This document shows, piece by piece, positions 4,999-5,755 of a stretch of 5,755 nt of DNA (its first letter is position 1; every line of letters starts with the position of its first letter). A model generated the notes under the pieces. That model had not been told where the DNA came from and did no database searches. It saw nothing but the letters and a program-made list of their open reading frames with translations. The stretch spans positions 1 to 5,755 of the forward strand of contig JAJYXA010000248.1 of the NCBI GenBank assembly GCA_021791235.1. Direction: 5' to 3'. Source of the DNA: Pseudomonadota bacterium (lineage in GTDB: Bacteria > Pseudomonadota > Gammaproteobacteria > Burkholderiales > Thiobacillaceae). Position numbers and translations under genes: made by a program.

Positions 4999-5755
4999 AT
5001 GCACGCCACCGAACACTTCATTCCCGGCAAGGACGCCTCGCTCGAAGCGTCGATCGCCACCCTGCAGTCCAAGCTCGGCGCGATCGGCTTCCACATCGAG
5101 GAACGCTCCTGGCTCAACCCGGTGGAAGGCGTGTGGTCGGTGCACATCCGCGACCGCGACTGCCCGCTGCTGTTCACCAACGGCAAGGGCGCCTCGGAAC
5201 TGGCCGCGCGGGCGAGCGCGCTGGGCGAGTATTTCGAACGGCTGTCGACCAATTATTTCTGGACGCATTTCTATCTGGGCGAGACCCTGGCCAAACGCGA
5301 ATACACCCACACGCCCGACGAGCGCTGGTTCGCCCCGGAAAGCGAGGCCTGGCCGGAAGCACTCCTCACCCCCGAGCTGCACGCCCTCTACAACCCGGAC
5401 GACGGCGTGCGCGCCGGCCAGCTGATCGACCTCAACTCCGGCAACGCCGAACGCGGCATCTGCGCCATCCCCTACCAGCGGCTGCGCGACGGCAAGACCG
5501 TTTATTTCCCGGTCAACCTCATCGGCAACCTCTACGTCAGCAACGGCATGTCGGCCGGCAACACGCTGATGGAGGCGCGCACCCAGGCGCTGGCCGAAAT
5601 CTTCGAGCGCCACATCAAGTTCCGCATCATCGAAGCGGGCCTGTGCCTGCCCGACGTGCCCGAAGAGGTCATCAACCGCACCCCGCGCATCGCCGCCGGC
5701 ATCCGCGGCCTGCGCGAAGCCGGCTTCGGCATCCTGGTGAAGGATGCCTCGCTCG
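4999..5755 (+). CDS. ycaO: YcaO-domain protein, E. coli YcaO type (RimO/S12 methylthiotransferase accessory protein); runs off the right edge
   Basis: YcaO-domain enzymes use ATP to activate backbone amides. The E. coli-type member is linked to RimO-dependent beta-methylthiolation of an aspartate in ribosomal protein S12. The 252 visible residues, of roughly 580 in E. coli YcaO, align with it almost throughout: FIPGKDASLEASIA (7-20), SWLNPVEGVWSVHIRD (37-52), FTNGKGASELAARASALGEYFER (59-81), STNYF and IGNLYVSNGMSAGNT (175-189). Two YcaO ATP/Mg signatures are complete: S-x3-E-x2-E-R (Ser73, Glu77, Glu80, Arg81) and S-x6-E-x3-Q-x3-E-x2-E-R (Ser185, Glu192, Gln196, Glu200, Glu203, Arg204). The third signature and the C-terminal helical domain lie beyond the edge. 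The start at 4999 matches the family N-terminus but has no visible Shine-Dalgarno. No peptide-precursor or cyclodehydratase-partner gene is adjacent, so a RiPP role is unlikely. Confidence 0.95.
   Translation, partial: MHATEHFIPGKDASLEASIATLQSKLGAIGFHIEERSWLNPVEGVWSVHIRDRDCPLLFTNGKGASELAARASALGEYFERLSTNYFWTHFYLGETLAKREYTHTPDERWFAPESEAWPEALLTPELHALYNPDDGVRAGQLIDLNSGNAERGICAIPYQRLRDGKTVYFPVNLIGNLYVSNGMSAGNTLMEARTQALAEIFERHIKFRIIEAGLCLPDVPEEVINRTPRIAAGIRGLREAGFGILVKDASL

Noticed and set aside
4547..5425. 292-codon plus-strand frame crossing the TPR gene and the ycaO start
   Set aside because: It is antisense to the TPR gene and out of frame with YcaO, and its product is Arg/Ser/Pro-rich. YcaO in the neighbouring frame matches the family from 4999.
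4939..5613. 224-codon minus-strand frame opposite ycaO
   Set aside because: It is the antisense reading of a clearly conserved gene and has no recognisable motif.

Overview
The window is dense, G+C-rich bacterial chromosome with seven protein genes, five complete and two cut by the window edges. The longest gap between genes is about 100 bases. A betaproteobacterium is the most likely source: codons are strongly G/C-ending, the small protein at 2112-2402 looks like the DUF3579 family known mainly from Betaproteobacteria, and ppsA/ppsR are divergent as in many proteobacteria. I cannot name the genus.

Left part (1-2402). The N-terminal half of phosphoenolpyruvate synthase (ppsA, minus strand) lies back to back with ppsR (plus strand), which encodes its bifunctional kinase/pyrophosphorylase regulator. 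The two starts are so close that their translation signals overlap. The PpsA phospho-acceptor region (Thr-Cys-His) is the last thing visible at the left edge, so regulator and target site are both in view. A small DUF3579-like gene follows ppsR on the same strand.

Middle part (2403-4202). A TrmH/SpoU-type (SPOUT) RNA 2'-O-methyltransferase on the minus strand is divergent from a plus-strand GT-B glycosyltransferase. I recognise the latter as SenB-like, the selenosugar synthase of selenoneine biosynthesis. This is the most interesting gene here, because neither senA nor senC is present in the window.

Right part (4203-5755). A secreted TPR-repeat protein on the minus strand converges on senB. 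It is divergent from the 5' part of an E. coli-type ycaO gene, an ATP-dependent accessory factor linked to RimO methylthiolation of ribosomal protein S12. Both visible YcaO ATP-binding motifs are intact.

Functionally the window joins gluconeogenic control (ppsA/ppsR), RNA and ribosome modification (methyltransferase, ycaO) and one probable organoselenium gene (senB). I see no tRNA or rRNA genes, CRISPR array, insertion sequence or prophage. Most long overlapping reading frames are antisense shadows caused by high G+C.
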